Positions 12,761 to 24,897 of a stretch of DNA of 64,000 bases are shown one piece after another. The position numbers and the translations under genes were made by a program. The notes beneath the pieces are model-generated. The model saw only the letters and a program-made list of their open reading frames with translations. It did not search any database and was not told the origin of the DNA. How positions within the stretch are numbered: the first letter of the stretch is position 1; the number at the start of each line of letters is the position of its first letter. The stretch is from contig OX388346.1 in NCBI GenBank assembly GCA_947579665.1, positions 86,182,615-86,246,614 on the forward strand. The letters are read 5' to 3'. This stretch comes from Sympetrum striolatum. Its lineage: Eukaryota > Arthropoda > Insecta > Odonata > Libellulidae.

Positions 12761-13799
12761 ATGTATTCCATTGATCCTCTATAGAGTTCATTCACGTAGT
12801 ATATGAGAGCCAATGCCCGCGGCATAAAAAATCTAAATAAATTACATTGCAATAAAAAGTAGTATTATGTAGGATATACTATAAGAAAGCATGCAAAGAT
12901 CTATAATGTCAAAGACTACAGGAAAGCGCCAAGAGAGACATTGAGGAAGAGGAATACGGACTGTTTAGGAAAATTATGCATCCTTACCTAATAAATTTAA
13001 TAGTAACTAAAGTCTCTGCTAAGAAGAGGAATTTCAATTCCCTCGATTGTTACAGCTAGTTACAAAAAAGAGACCTCTTAGGTTCCAACCCGTATTACAA
13101 ACAGTTTAGTATTTTTATCAATACAAGTCATTGTTTTTGACTTTATATAAGAAGTGATCATTCATCAGAGGATGGCAGTAGGACTTACTAAATTCGACTT
13201 GAATTATACTCGAAATTTATTCTTCTTCAGGGGTATCGGTTAAAAATTACATACTTTGCCGATCCTCTTGTGAAAGTATTTCTATGATTGCGCGATGTAA
13301 AATGTTTTGGTAAAATAGAGATATTTACCCTAAGAAATGTATAAAAAATTTGTGGCTATTAATAGAAAACTCCTTATTCGGAAGATAATGAAAAAATGCG
13401 TTAAAATATAAAAATCAATGAATTAAAACCGGCTTTGAAGGAAAAAAATAGAAAATACTGTAAATATTTATATTTTACCTTAATGTTCACTTTTCGGGTC
13501 CCTAATTATTATTCAAGAAAACTTTTTCGTCTTCGTTTCTCTCAGGAAGTTTTGCATATTTTATTCTCTTCTAGCAAATAACAGAATTTATGACGTTTCT
13601 TACAATATCAACGTTTAAATTGTAATTTTTGGGTTAACTTAAAATTTAATATCTCGTATCATATTTTTAAATAAGTACGTAAAATCAAATCTCCCCAAAA
13701 TTTTTTTAATGGAGTGAGAGACAGCTGCAAAACTAGCTACTCCTATATTACTCTAATGACAATAATAACTACTTCATCAGGGAAGAACTTTAGTATTAC
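12761..13799. other. non-coding, no recognised gene
   Basis: AT-rich sequence without open frames of note, without an inverted repeat that I could detect, and without similarity to the repeats elsewhere in the window. Confidence 0.5.
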
Positions 13800-13843
13800 A
13801 ATTCTAATATAATTCTACTATAATTCTACTGTAATTCTACTAT
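13800..13843. repeat. 11-bp minisatellite, four units
   Basis: Four tandem copies of AATTCTACTAT (the first reads AATTCTAATAT, the third AATTCTACTGT) run without gaps. They directly abut the (TTTACA)n tail of a - strand LINE end, so this may be a tail-derived or target-site expansion. Confidence 0.85.
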
Positions 13844-14120
13844 ACCTACATTTACATTTACATTTAAACCCTGCAATCCACCAGCGGCGCGTGGCAAGGG
13901 GTGTAAAACACCGACATCCCTAACTAACCTGAAAAGCTACTAGCTTCTCTAATAGTTCGCGGGAAAAACTACCAAAAGCAACTATCTGTCCTGGCAACTA
14001 CTTCCTTGTATCGCTTTTTTGTTTTCTCCCGAAGATTGATTGTAAATACGGGCAAACTGAGTAATTGAAGACAAATACAAATGAAAAATCGCCTTTAAGT
14101 ATTCAGAACTCCTGATGCAG
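13844..14120 (-). mobile_element. LINE 3' end fragment (hexamer-tailed)
   Basis: On the - strand this ends in CACGCGCCGCTGGTGGATTG, a CAGGG block and then a TGTAAA hexamer tail (13846-13866). The same terminal block, CACACGCCGAAA-GTGG-GCAGGG followed by TGTA repeats, closes the + strand family B LINE at 27400-27435, and a similar block lies at 20700-20750 on the - strand. The upstream part (TTCGCGGGAAAAACTACC on the + strand near 13957) has no readable RT. It resembles the 3' untranslated region of widespread arthropod LINEs, from memory of such repeats only. The inner boundary is approximate. Confidence 0.6.
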
Positions 14121-15382
14121 GAGGTACCTTTCTACCTTAAGAGTAATAGAGCTAATTATTTGCGTAATTATAAATGTTAAACCACCAACGTCATCCATTC
14201 CTACCTCCATGTTGTTATAATACTAGTCTACTATGTAACTGGCATCAAACAATGGATAGTAGCACCATGATCTATTCACTTTAAGGGGAAAAAACATCTA
14301 AATGCATCTTTATTCTATATCTCCTATAAAGGCTCGCTTGAAACTAGGTGCCTGTTGCGTGAATTGAGTCCTAAAAGGTTATCTTTTCTATTGAACTAGT
14401 TGTATATACATACTCGTAATTACGAATTGAAAAAAACGAGAAGAGTAAATCTACCCTTACCTTCCTGCGCAGTATATAGAGAACCACAGCACTACATTCA
14501 AATTAAAATTTCTACGAACATTTTCATTGGTAACGGATAGTAAAATCTTTTATAAGACTCATAATTTCCCTGCAATAAATCATGTTTCAAAAACAGCTTA
14601 TTGAAAAAGTCAACGTATTTTCGACATTGAAGATCATTATGAAATTAATTTATTTTTATTGTTTTTTCAATAGATTACATAGCTTGGATACTATCTCTCT
14701 TCTAAGAAATTTGAAAACTGAATGCATCTTAAACTAGATGGTAAGGAGTAGGTGAAAAAATGTAGGGTTCCAGGTTGGTAGGAAGAATTTTCACAGTGAC
14801 CATCAATTGAGATATCTATTATAGTCTGCGTTAGATTTTTACCATAAATCAATGTATTTATATTTTCGATGCTTATATTAGTGGAAATAAAACTGTAAGG
14901 TCCAAAAATTCTCGATCACATACAATTTACCAAGTAATTTGGTCGTATTTTGAGAATCAAAGAACAACCCTAACTCAATTTTTTTTCTAAATCGGCGAAG
15001 GATCAATTTACATAAATCTATGTTTTACTTTCTTTCTTTACACCTTTGGCCACAAATTGATGTATTTCTTAGCAGGAGTGATAGGGAAATGGCGTGATCA
15101 GACCAATTTCAGCATGAAAATTTTTCAAAGAAATATCCTCAGGGGAATTAATCCTCACATTGATAAATACCCCAATATAAAGTAAATTTACAGATCCTCA
15201 CATAAATGTTTGCCTACGTGGACAAATATTTACAAAAAGAAATGCTCACATGGTCAATTTCAGATAAATAATTACACCCAAAGAAGTTTCCAAACAACTA
15301 TTGATTTGGATTTGTGCTGAAAAAGTTTTCATTTTTTCATATACCCCACAAACATCCATTTTCAGAACTTTTACAGTGGTAG
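14121..15382. other. non-coding, no recognised gene
   Basis: AT-rich sequence. I saw no open frame longer than expected by chance, no inverted repeat and no similarity to the repeats named elsewhere. Confidence 0.5.
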
Positions 15383-15507
15383 GTATTAACAACAACAATC
15401 ACACAAGACTATTCCCTAATCAGAAAAAAACTAGCCGGGAATCGAACCCTGGACCGTGGGGTTTGAGCGATACCGTGAAGGAACGCTAACTACTCGGCCA
15501 CCTCGGC
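15383..15507 (-). mobile_element. tRNA-derived SINE
   Basis: The - strand begins GCCGAGGTGGCCGAGTAGTT, where TGGCCGAGTAGTTA is a good RNA polymerase III A box. About 40 bases on comes GGTTCGATTCC, a consensus B box. The A box form is like class II tRNAs (Ser/Leu). The 3' half of an acceptor stem that should pair with GCCGAGG is absent: after the T-arm the sequence runs into TAGTTTTTTTCTGATTAGGG and then a (GTT)n tail (TTGTTGTTGTTAATACC). This makes it a SINE head with body and tail, not a working tRNA gene. No convincing target duplication was seen. Confidence 0.8.
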
Positions 15508-18500
15508 CGAAGGTTAGCGTGCTTAGTAAACTTTGTTTAGCTAAACGAAAGGATCTTATAATTCAGAAAAAGCATCATTCAACAATGTGCAAAGTTTGAA
15601 AGTTGTCCAACTTCTGATTTCAATAATACATGAGCATAAAATATTTTCATATAAAGTTTACCCCCCATCACGGCCGCTTATTTTACTAATAACACAGGTT
15701 GGTGGAACTCAGATACTCAGGATTACTGAATCTAAGATTTTATTACCAGAAATCATAATGTTTAACTTGATGCATTCCTAAAATTTCATTTTGATACTTG
15801 AAATATTCTCTAATTTCTTTTATTTTACTTATACAAATATATGATGTTTTAATGATTTATCTGATTCCTCCAAATTGACCATTCGGGCCGATATTTATAT
15901 TGACAGTTATCGCAGTGAATATTAGAATGCTCCTTAAACATGTTAATATCAGTAAATGAACATACGGACTTTTCCTTACTTTCCTATCTGAAGTATTTTA
16001 CAGGCATTTTGATGTTGATTGTCTGAACCCCAGAGTTAGAAAATATGCATTAAATTCGAAAAATAAAACTTATACCATGACAGTATTACTTAAACAAAGT
16101 CTGAACGCTTAAAAACGCAGTAATAATACAATGGAGTTGATATTATGGAATAATTAAGAATTAATGAACTTTTAAAGTTCTATTGATATTGAATACCAAT
16201 GCAGAAATTCTCAGTGGTAAATCTGTATCATAAGATTTGGATTTCGATACCCCAGCGTCTTCTGCAGACTGATTTAGTTATTAGATATCATTCAGCTATA
16301 CTTGGTGGAATTTCTCCATAGAAGCATCATTACTACTGTATGTACAAGCTTTGATAGTAAAAATTCTTCCCGATTGAAGGATTTTGGATGGTTAGCGAAT
16401 GTTTTCCCCGTACACACGGGATTCCATCGATTAATCTTGAGCAGCGACAAAAAGGTGTTCGCGCGATCGACAAGATGGCGGTGAGGACGAATGGAATATG
16501 GAGTAGATTATGGAAGAGAGCCGCCCGTGGATTACGACTACTCCACCGCGTGCGCAACAATGAAGTGTCGAGAGGATGTACAATAGACGGAGTTTGGGAT
16601 TCGCCAAAGGAGGGGAGATAGTGTTCCAGTGGCTGGACTCCGAAACAGGTGGATAAGAAAACGTTTCCGGTGGAAGGGGGAATTGTGGGCGGTCATTAAA
16701 AAAGGGGTTGTGCAGGGGGAGAGTTTGGACGTGGGGGTTTCAATTGGGATGAATGCCGAGTGGAACTATGGGTAGGGGATGAATGGGAGAAGCGGAAACA
16801 GAATTTGACATAAACGGGGATAAGACCGGAAGGCCATTATGAGCCGTAGTAACGAAAATATATTACAGTATTGTAGGTCTCGTGTTGGTGTAAACTAAGC
16901 AGATTTCGATTCGATACGAAAGCCGTTTTAATCGAAGCTCGGATTCATAAATTATTCCGTTCATTTTCCAACGGATGAATCCTAATGTGTTAATTACGCT
17001 CTAACTAAGCACCGATTTCAAGTGGAGGAATATTTTCGTAAGACCGTGAGGATTCGGGGCGCAATTTTGAACGGGGCTGCAAACTGCGTAATGTATGTTG
17101 CCGAGCATTGGGAAGACATGGGCATTTCATAATTGATGCGAACATTACTTTTACGAACTTCAAAATTTGATAAATGGACATGAAAATGTCTGTAAAAACC
17201 CAGCGGATGATGTAATTTTTTGTGGATCAGTTCCACACCATTTAGGCAATTGTTTTGTGATATGTTCTCACTGATTAGATGATCAAATTGGAATATACTC
17301 ATTAAAATTCTGGTCTTATCGGAGTAACAACATCGTTCATCTTTTAGGCTTTCCAGGGCATGTATGTCCCTATATCTACAAAGTTCATTTCCTTCCGTTT
17401 TTGTTATATGAACGCTTAGGAAATATTTACTTGCTGATTATAGTAGCCCACTTTCTTCATAAGGGTTACACTATGAAATAATATCATTTTCACGAGCACT
17501 CAGAATTTCCATTTGTCCAAAATATTTCTAAGCGGTAATAAAACCAGTTACTAAGATTCTTGGAGCGAGAAAACATAAGAAAAAATGTTCAAATCTTCAA
17601 TTAATTATTTTCCGTAAAATTTGAAACTCCTTTAATTTTATTAAAATATTTTAAATATTATTCAAATACCAGTGGAATATTTATTTTCAGTCTTTAAACA
17701 AAATGTGAATAAGGGGGAATCATTTCTGTAAATTATCATCTTTTCTAAGTACTGAGGAAGATTATCGTACGCAATTTATAGCTCAAAACTGATAGAATCT
17801 GAATGCTCTAATTATGAAAAATCATTTGATTGATTTATCAAGGGATATTGTGCAATTTTCTTAACTTCGTATTCTGTAAAATTACTCACTGGTTTGAGAT
17901 TAAAAAGCACTTATTGTTTTTAGAGAACAGACTGTCAAGTTTCCCGCCAAAGAGCAGATTTAAAGGGAAAAGACACCTGCCTCTTTTCTAATGCTTATAC
18001 AACCCACGATCCGCCAAATCTGTGCCGAGGATATTTTTTGCTCTCCGAAATTAAGGCTGAATTTTACGGAATTTTGCTATCGCAGGCACGATCAAAAGAT
18101 GACTTGTTGAATGCTTTACTTTGTCAAACGCCGAATAAAGTATTCCGCTAATTAGCTCAATTTAATTTCGCCGAGATAGAGCGAAACCTGCGGAGATAGC
18201 CGTGATTAAAGCGGATGAATGAAACAGGAAAATAAATCTTACTTTCCATTAGAGAAATCATCTTCAAACACCTGCGCCCTAAAAAAATGCAGACTCGTGC
18301 CGTCGACACAATGCCTCCCATTGTTTCCTGTGGTACTGTTGGATTCGACTGGTTAAACAGCATCATTTCTCTCCACCTGTGTCTTCTTGTTATTCCATAC
18401 CCGAGGAAAATGTTATCTTAGAAAATTTCCCGGCATACATTACACAAAATATATCTTTAATATTTATAGATGGAAATTCTCAATTATAAGACAGTTAGAA

Positions 18501-19276
18501 TTATCAGACTCAATTAGACTCAATTAATCTTCTTAATATTCCGTTTCTTTTCCTTTTAAACCATTTCAGAATTAGAAATTCACCATTTTGTTAGCATTTT
18601 GGTGCTCAAGTATTTGTTTATTCACAAAATTGTTAGCATAGCATGCATACACTTCGAAATACATTGTTCGTGGCGGTCTATTTACTTAAATAATATTCAA
18701 GAGATTAATGAATTTACGTCTCACAGCGACATGTAAGTTGAATAATTGTAAGATCATCCCGCGAATACTTTTGACCCATAGTAGAGGAAGGGAACAAAAA
18801 GGGCACTGCCCAGGGCAAACATTATATGGAAACTCAAATTGATATCCCAAATCGAAAATACCGCAATATTTTTCATCCTGGGAATCCTCACAATGTTGCA
18901 ATTTGAAGAATTTTTGGTTCTGTTGCAGATATATGTGTGGATAAGGAGGATTAATCAGAGAAGTATGCAGTTTTAAAATCCGTGCACCCGTCTCCGATAA
19001 TGATTGAAGAGAACACAAAGTTTAGTATTTTTCTTGCAATTCGATTATATTCAGTCGGAATTACTTTGTTTTATTTTATTTCAATACCTTTTTAACGTTA
19101 AAACTTATTTCTGTAAAATTAATAGAACAAAAACTTATTCTCAATGCGAGAAAGACGTCAGAAACGCTTTTATATGAATCATATAGTTGTGCAACACAGC
19201 ACATCAATTACAAAAACTAATTAGGAAGTATGAATTATTAAGAAAACTTTTTTATAATTTTATTCCTTTACGCGCA
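15508..19276. other. non-coding, no recognised gene
   Basis: Mostly AT-rich. A GC-richer patch at 16380-16790 holds overlapping open frames on both strands (60-77 codons). It includes the sequence ACAAGATGGCGGTGAGGAC near 16469, which resembles the YY1/Pho-type CAAGATGGCGG promoter motif. A second information-rich patch lies at about 17940-18370. Neither shows transposon signatures. A 110-codon open frame on the - strand at 18686-19018 has no recognised domain. In another - strand frame the same DNA reads MFALGSALFVPFLYYG, which looks like a membrane segment but then meets a stop. I do not call a gene. Confidence 0.5.
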
Positions 19277-19560
19277 ACACGATAATGCTCTGGAGACTAG
19301 ATTAGATTCCCTTGATAGAATCACAGAGAATAGGCTACGATTGCTAGATAAATTAAGAGAAAGTGCGTTTACGGAAGAAGTAAATGGAAGTGTACGACCC
19401 CCTGCTACTTATACCGATTGAAATGAAGTACAAAATAAGGGAAACATGTGCTACTAGAAGTTGTTTTAAGAACTCGTTATTTCTGCGAAAAATACGTGAT
19501 AATAACAAGCTAAAGAAGTTAGGAAGAAGCTCAATAGCTCGCTGTTTACACCCCCAATGC
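19277..19560 (+). mobile_element. LINE C-terminal fragment, family B
   Basis: Reading from about 19290 the peptide LETRLDSLDRITENRLRLLD is followed by KLRESAFTEEVNGSVRPPAT. After a frame change (19436 onward) comes KIRETCATRSCFKNSLFLRK and IRDNNKLKKL. This is the post-RT C-terminus common to arthropod CR1/Jockey-type LINEs, whose usual form is RLLxKFRxSAF…, then KIREI…RTxRFKNSFFPRTI. The same ESAF segment occurs in the fragment at 27072-27440. It is 5'-truncated, with no RT core, and one frameshift plus a stop make it a pseudogene. The 3' limit is approximate. Confidence 0.7.
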
Positions 19561-20689
19561 GTCTACAAAAGTTGCTTATTAATTAATATAAGCAAAAAAG
19601 TAATTCATAATTAAAGAATGTCAATTCTTTTCATCGATTTTTTCCATCGACAGTTACAATTCGAGTTTTCCATCTATCACATAATCTCTATTTCAAGAAA
19701 TTTACTCAAACGTGAATGTTAGTTTAGTTACTGGTTTTCCACATTTTATTCTTTAAAGACCTTACTCATAAAACAATGTACTTCTTATTATGCTACGAAG
19801 ACAGCAAAAAAATATCACGGAGGTAATTTTTTTTAAGTAAAGTTTTCTAAATCCAACTGAGAATTTGGAACTGCAGCTTAATACAAGGTGAGCGAGTAAT
19901 CAAATCAGAAATATCATTTTTCAACATCTTGTGATTTTGCTTCCGTATATACTAAACGTCTTTTTATCCTGAATCGTGTCTTTCTATTCAAGTCTTCGGC
20001 TTGATTATGTTTCGCGAAGGACTGAAAAGCTTTATAATTTCAACTCAGCCTTAATAAAGATGTTATCGAATCCTTGTTTCAAAAGGCTCTCCATTCCAAC
20101 CCTTTTCCGACCTTCGCAGCATCAATCAAGGGCGGAAGTTGCGTGAGCCAAGGAAGACCGCCCACTCCTTCCGAAAACCGGAGAAGGCAGCGCGTGCTGA
20201 GCGGGCATCCGTGAAATGTTCACATCATCCTCCTCCATGTGCTTCGCTTTGATTCGGGACTCAAGTTACCGTCGTGTCCCGATTTGCTCCAGCGGACTCC
20301 GGACTTCTGTGGCGCCACATGACATCCACCGGTCGATTTTTTCTGCGGAGATTTTTTTATTCGGCAACCACCTGCGCCTGAGGACAGGCTCCCAAGAGCG
20401 TAACACAATCTCCAGGAATAACCCAAATAGAACCGCAAAGATCGTCAGGTGGACGATTTTCGTTTACGATTGCGTTTTTATTTTTGGTTGGATCGGGAAT
20501 CAGTAGCCCTTCTCCATTTGAGGGTCGAATTCAAACCTCTTTTGATTGCATCTTACTTGCACCTGCAGGTGAAATCATTGAAACTATGCGTAGGAAAAGA
20601 TTTTTTTGCGCAAAAAGCGAAAAAAGGAGTTTTAATTTCTAGTGAATTTAGAGTGAATTATGATACTAAGAAACAAATCATTTCTACAT
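19561..20689. other. non-coding, with a GC-richer patch
   Basis: The 20090-20500 part is noticeably richer in G and C than its surroundings and is open in several frames on both strands (72-96 codons) without a recognisable protein. It contains two CACCTG/CAGGTG E-boxes (near 20370 and 20447). The pattern suits a conserved regulatory element as well as chance. The rest is AT-rich and featureless. Confidence 0.45.
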
Positions 20690-21185
20690 CTGCTATAATG
20701 CCCAGCGAGTCGCCTTTCGGCGTGTGGCAAGGAGTATAAACACCAGTTGATCCAAAATACTTCAACTCTATTATTGTCTTTGATTGAATTTTTAAAAAGA
20801 CTTATGCTAGCATCCATTTTTCTTAATTTACGTTCATTATCGGATTGACCGAGGTTGCAGGGAGGTTGCATTATACTGGTTTTATTTATTTATCCAAATC
20901 TCACATACAGCATAACAATGCCAATTTAAAGTGAAATATAAAAATATACATATAGAAAAGTAATAAACATAAACAGTAAAAGTATCTTCCGTAAAAGTAG
21001 TTTCCCTGAATTTATTAAGCAATCACAGCTTAGCTTCCAATCTTCTATGTTATAAGGATTCCCAACCTAAGTCTGAGAGCATTTTTGTAACGCTTTCTTT
21101 TTTATCGTAGCATTTCCTAACAAAACGAACCGCTTTACGCTGTACTTTCTCAAGTTCGTGTGTACACGTTTCATACGTCAATCAA
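20690..21185 (-). mobile_element. LINE C-terminal fragment, family B, antisense
   Basis: On the - strand, from about 21162 downward, the peptide HELEKVQRKAVRFVRKCYDK is followed by KESVTKMLSDLGWESL, a stop, then RRLEAKL. This is the region just after the RT domain of CR1/Jockey-like LINEs. The 3' terminus lies near 20700-20750, where the - strand reads CCTTGCCACACGCCGAAAGG followed by the CTGGGC end block shared with 13844 and 27400. Between the two lies AT-rich sequence of uncertain origin, including a TTTATTTATTTAT stretch. Several stops make it a dead copy. Confidence 0.75.
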
Positions 21186-23053
21186 TTCAATACGTTTTAC
21201 AAAGGCAAGTCTTTTAATTACTTCGCCAAATTTTATTTTCTGTGTTTGTTTACCGAATTGAAGGATGAACGCCGGTAGTGCCCGCATGTTGTCTGAAGTT
21301 CGCATGTACTTATCCTTTGTGATAGCAAGAGCTGAGGACGATTCATGCGAAGTTTACTTGAAACTGTTATTTTTCCTTGAGTATAAATCCTGAAAATCTG
21401 TCTGTTTTACATTATGAAGTAAGAGGCTTGTATTCAATAGATGATAGTTATAAATACCCGCAAAAAAGTAATAGCATAAGAAAAAATATTTATTTCTGTA
21501 TTGAAGACAGAAAATACTGTCCCAGTAATGGATCTTGGGAAAACAAGATACCAGTATCCCGAATGAGAACCCCTATTTCAGCCAATTATTATATTTTCTC
21601 ATATCTCCTTTAATTGCTTCTCATCATTCGGCTTGTCTTCCTCCCTTCAAATATTCCTTCGAAAACTGTCTTTAAAATATCATGCTTCACAGTTTGTCCT
21701 TTGAATTTTCTGTGAACATTTTCCTTAGAAAGATGTGCTATGTACTGCTTCCTCTTCCCTCTTATCAAAGGACGTCCTCCTTAGTTGCTCTTTCAAACCA
21801 TTACATTTTCAGTAATCCTCTTCCAACTCGTCTTACCTTATACACCCTATATACGATACTACTGCTATGGTGAATTTTCAGAGCCGTTTAAGAGAACCCT
21901 TCGTATATAGCAACTGTAAGGGTGATACGGGTTTATTTCTCCATACAGTATCTTTTAGAGGTCTTTTCTTGAAATGTCTTCAAACTTTTAAAGAGTAAGC
22001 GAATTAAAAATCATCAGAAGGAGTCGAAAGTATGCATTGAAACTTTCTTACACCCTTTATTTTTCTAGAATCTTATTTAACAATCATGTGATTGCTAAAT
22101 AGAAGGAAACTGATTCCTAGCAAAAGGATAAGAAGATACATAAATAAAAGATTGTGAAACGAAGATCTGAAACGTGTTAAAAGAAAGCTCGATTGATTCG
22201 CATTATGGGGCAATTGACCGGCGAATATTTTTCGGAGAGAGTTAAGGTAACGCAAGATATTTAAAGCCAGGAATATTTTATTTATTTCACGGAATAGCAA
22301 TTTTAAAGTACAGTAATTTGTATGCCCCCTCTCTCCTACAGACATGTCAGTATGGAAAGTATAACATCTTCCGAGTCCTAATGAATGAATAACACAAATA
22401 TTTGCGTTTAATTTTGTCACATCTTACATAAGCCGGGATTTAAGAAAAGCATTTGTGACAGAAATATTATGATCGGTGAAAGTGTCGTAGCAACGATTTT
22501 CGCAAAACTTACCAATATTGCGAATGCATACGTTTCGCCAATTCACAAAGATCTTCTCAATGGTGTTCCTATGCCTCAAATAGTGAATCGCAGCCACATT
22601 CGACGCAAATGTCCATTCATTGTTCTTAAGCGAGGCCGCGTTCCCTCGATCATCATTTACGCGCCACTCTTACTGCCCTTCCTCCCTGATTCACAATATC
22701 CCTCTCCTTTGTTCGTCCTTCATCCCACACCTGCTCTTCCAACTTCCTCATTCTCCGCTTTTTCTCTTTTTATGCCAATTTATCGCGTTGTGCAGACATC
22801 TCTCGGACACGCGACTACGTTCTTTTTTTCTCAGCGCTCAAGCTGAAGAGATTTATTGTGATTAACGCAAACGGCTTGAGGAACCAACATGAGACCATCA
22901 CTTGATTAATTGACGAATGAATGGGATAAATTAAGACAAACCTTCTTCAAAAATAGCAGCATTAATTAATCGAAAGATCGAGGCTGAAATTAAACTATCT
23001 TATTCCATTTTTTTAGGGGACTGAGAGGGATGTTGGTTAAATATTTACACGAA
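21186..23053. other. non-coding, no recognised gene
   Basis: Open frames of 78-125 codons occur here (for example 22469-22846 on the + strand). They have no recognisable domain and are pyrimidine-rich in their second halves. No repeats or terminal inverted repeats were found. Confidence 0.5.
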
Positions 23054-23117
23054 ATCGAGAGCAGAGAAATCTTATACAAAATATCTATATTTTGTATAAG
23101 ATTTCTCTGCTCTCGAT
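23054..23117. repeat. perfect 31-bp palindrome with 2-base spacer
   Basis: Bases 23054-23084 (starting ATCGAGAGCAGAGAAATC) and 23087-23117 are exact reverse complements, separated only by CT. The match ends abruptly on both sides. The spacer is too short for a normal pre-microRNA loop. Such a perfect foldback could be a genuine recent palindrome or an artefact of foldback chimerism during library making or assembly. No target duplication was seen. Confidence 0.9.
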
Positions 23118-24578
23118 ATATAGCTTTTCTTTATATTAAAACCGTGATTAAGTGACTAATAAACTTATCTAGAAAAAAACATTTTATTCATTCTAAAGTC
23201 TGCCGAGCATATACTATACTTTTGTTAGATTTTCCCGAAAATGACATCTATCCCGCTTACCAATGGTTGAAACCTTGTTCGTATTATTCCCTGATTATTT
23301 CGGTGCCACTTAGTGAAAGTTATTACTCTTTATCTGCAAATAGGTGAAGATGGGAGACTTTTTATAAGGTTATTTCAAACAATTTATCATTACATAACAG
23401 GAAATATTGATCATTATAACCAGTTAACAAATTTACGGCATCTCTCTGAAATCATGTAAAGATTAAAATGAGTTATTATTATAGTTAATAAACATACAAA
23501 CACAATACCAAAAATTTGTATGATCTTTGACACTTTACAACCATATATAGGTTATTTTAATGTCTAAAATTATATTATTATGTGAATCGTTATTTTTAAC
23601 GAAAAATAGGAAAAGTTAAGAATAAACCTCGTGATACTATTTACTATTTAGAATATACTGATACGACAAAGTTGAATTCTAGAGAAGAAAATTAGAACTT
23701 TAGTATACGATAACTTTAAACTGTGGATAGTTTGCTTCGAAAATGTTATCAAAAGAAATATCATGAGAAGCATAGGAAAATACGCAAATGTAAGTGCAAA
23801 TAAAATTCGAGTCGACTACCAGAAAAATTTGTAAACGGAGACTGTAAACTAACATGTACATCGGACGCTATATTTTTGGTGGCAGGAACATATTTAAATA
23901 CCAAGATATTATTGAAGTTCAGAAAAATTCCCGTATATGTATTTTAGGTTTTCGAAAAATCTTCAAGAAAGAGATTGTTAATAGAAGATTATCAAAGTAA
24001 TACTTTACTTTTATTTTAAAATTATTACACTCTGCAGTGGCTGATACATATTTTTGGGTCATTTTCCACCATCACACACCTGTCCCCACATTCCGAGAGA
24101 TTTTCCCTGGAGCGGAGACTTCAACGAGGGAGTAGGCAGGTTCTCACCCTGGAAGTGATAACTACGGAGCAGTTGGTATTCGAGGATACGGGGAAGAAAA
24201 CGGGGATGAAAAAGGGGTTCAGAGGGATATGAAGGAGGGGAAGTAGGGGAGGACACTTCCGCGCGTTCCTGCTTTCAAAGGCAAATAAGGAGATAGAGAA
24301 TCTTTCCGCACCGCGAGCCCCATTCAGGCTCTTGCGGAATGGGGTGAGGGAGGAAAGGGTTTTTCGGGAGGGGAAAGAGTTGTTTTGCGACCCAGGTTGA
24401 GGACTCGCTCAATGGTCACGGAGGAGAAGGCAGGTGTTGAACGCATGCATTTGTTCATTCATTCCGTCCTCAGATGGCGGCTCTTATCAAACGCCCGCCT
24501 CGAAGCCTTTTTGAACTGATGGAAATACCGAAAACCTTAGTCGCACTATACTGTCTTTAATGTGATTGCTTTTTAATC
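23118..24578. other. non-coding, with a GC-richer patch
   Basis: AT-rich until about 24050. From 24060 to 24520 the composition turns purine- and GC-rich, including CAGATGGCGGCTCTT near 24472. No protein or RNA gene was recognised in either part. Confidence 0.5.
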
Positions 24579-24586
24579 TTCTAAGT

Positions 24587-24889
24587 CAGGGTTTCCCAAA
24601 CTTTTTCTGCAATGGAACACTTCGCAAACCTGGGAAGTTTAACGGAACACTTAGCTTATTTTTAGGTTGGGTAATACTACTTGTAAAATTTTAAAAATCA
24701 TTGAATTACTACAAATTATTTATTTAGTAATTATTTTAAAACATAAATCTATAATATTATAATATAAACATAAAATATGAATAAATAAAGCATTTTATGA
24801 CTTTTATTCTCCAATTCTCCATTAAGACTCCAAATTTTCGCGGAACACCGGTATTCCCCGGAACATAGTTCCTGGGAACATGGTTCCTG
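24587..24889. mobile_element. hAT-type MITE with perfect 8-bp target duplication
   Basis: The octamer TTCTAAGT stands at 24579-24586 and again at 24890-24897. Between them is a 303-bp element that begins CAGGGTTTCCCAAACTTTTT and ends GGGAACATGGTTCCTG, whose reverse complement starts CAGGAACCATG. An 8-bp duplication and a CAG(G/A)G-type terminus are the signature of hAT transposons. The interior is non-coding, with several GGAACAC/GTTCC repeats near both ends, as usual for subterminal transposase-binding sites. It is non-autonomous. The terminal repeats are only partly symmetric, so one end may have diverged. Confidence 0.75.
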
Positions 24890-24897
24890 TTCTAAGT

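Noticed and set aside
16205..16260. tRNA-like sequence (GTGGTAAATC…GGATTTCGATACCCC)
   Set aside because: The B box is imperfect, the A box is poor and no stems form. At best it is a very old SINE relic.
18686..19018. 110-codon - strand frame and a membrane-like segment in another frame
   Set aside because: The hydrophobic stretch (MFALGSALFVPFLYYG) is in a different frame from the long one and meets a stop soon after. No family was recognised, so a receptor pseudogene cannot be argued.
22469..22846. 125-codon + strand frame
   Set aside because: Pyrimidine-rich second half, a second overlapping frame, no domain and no splice or poly(A) context.
23054..23117. Reading the perfect palindrome as a microRNA precursor
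   Set aside because: A 2-base loop and fully perfect arms do not fit a pre-microRNA, and no known microRNA seed was recognised.
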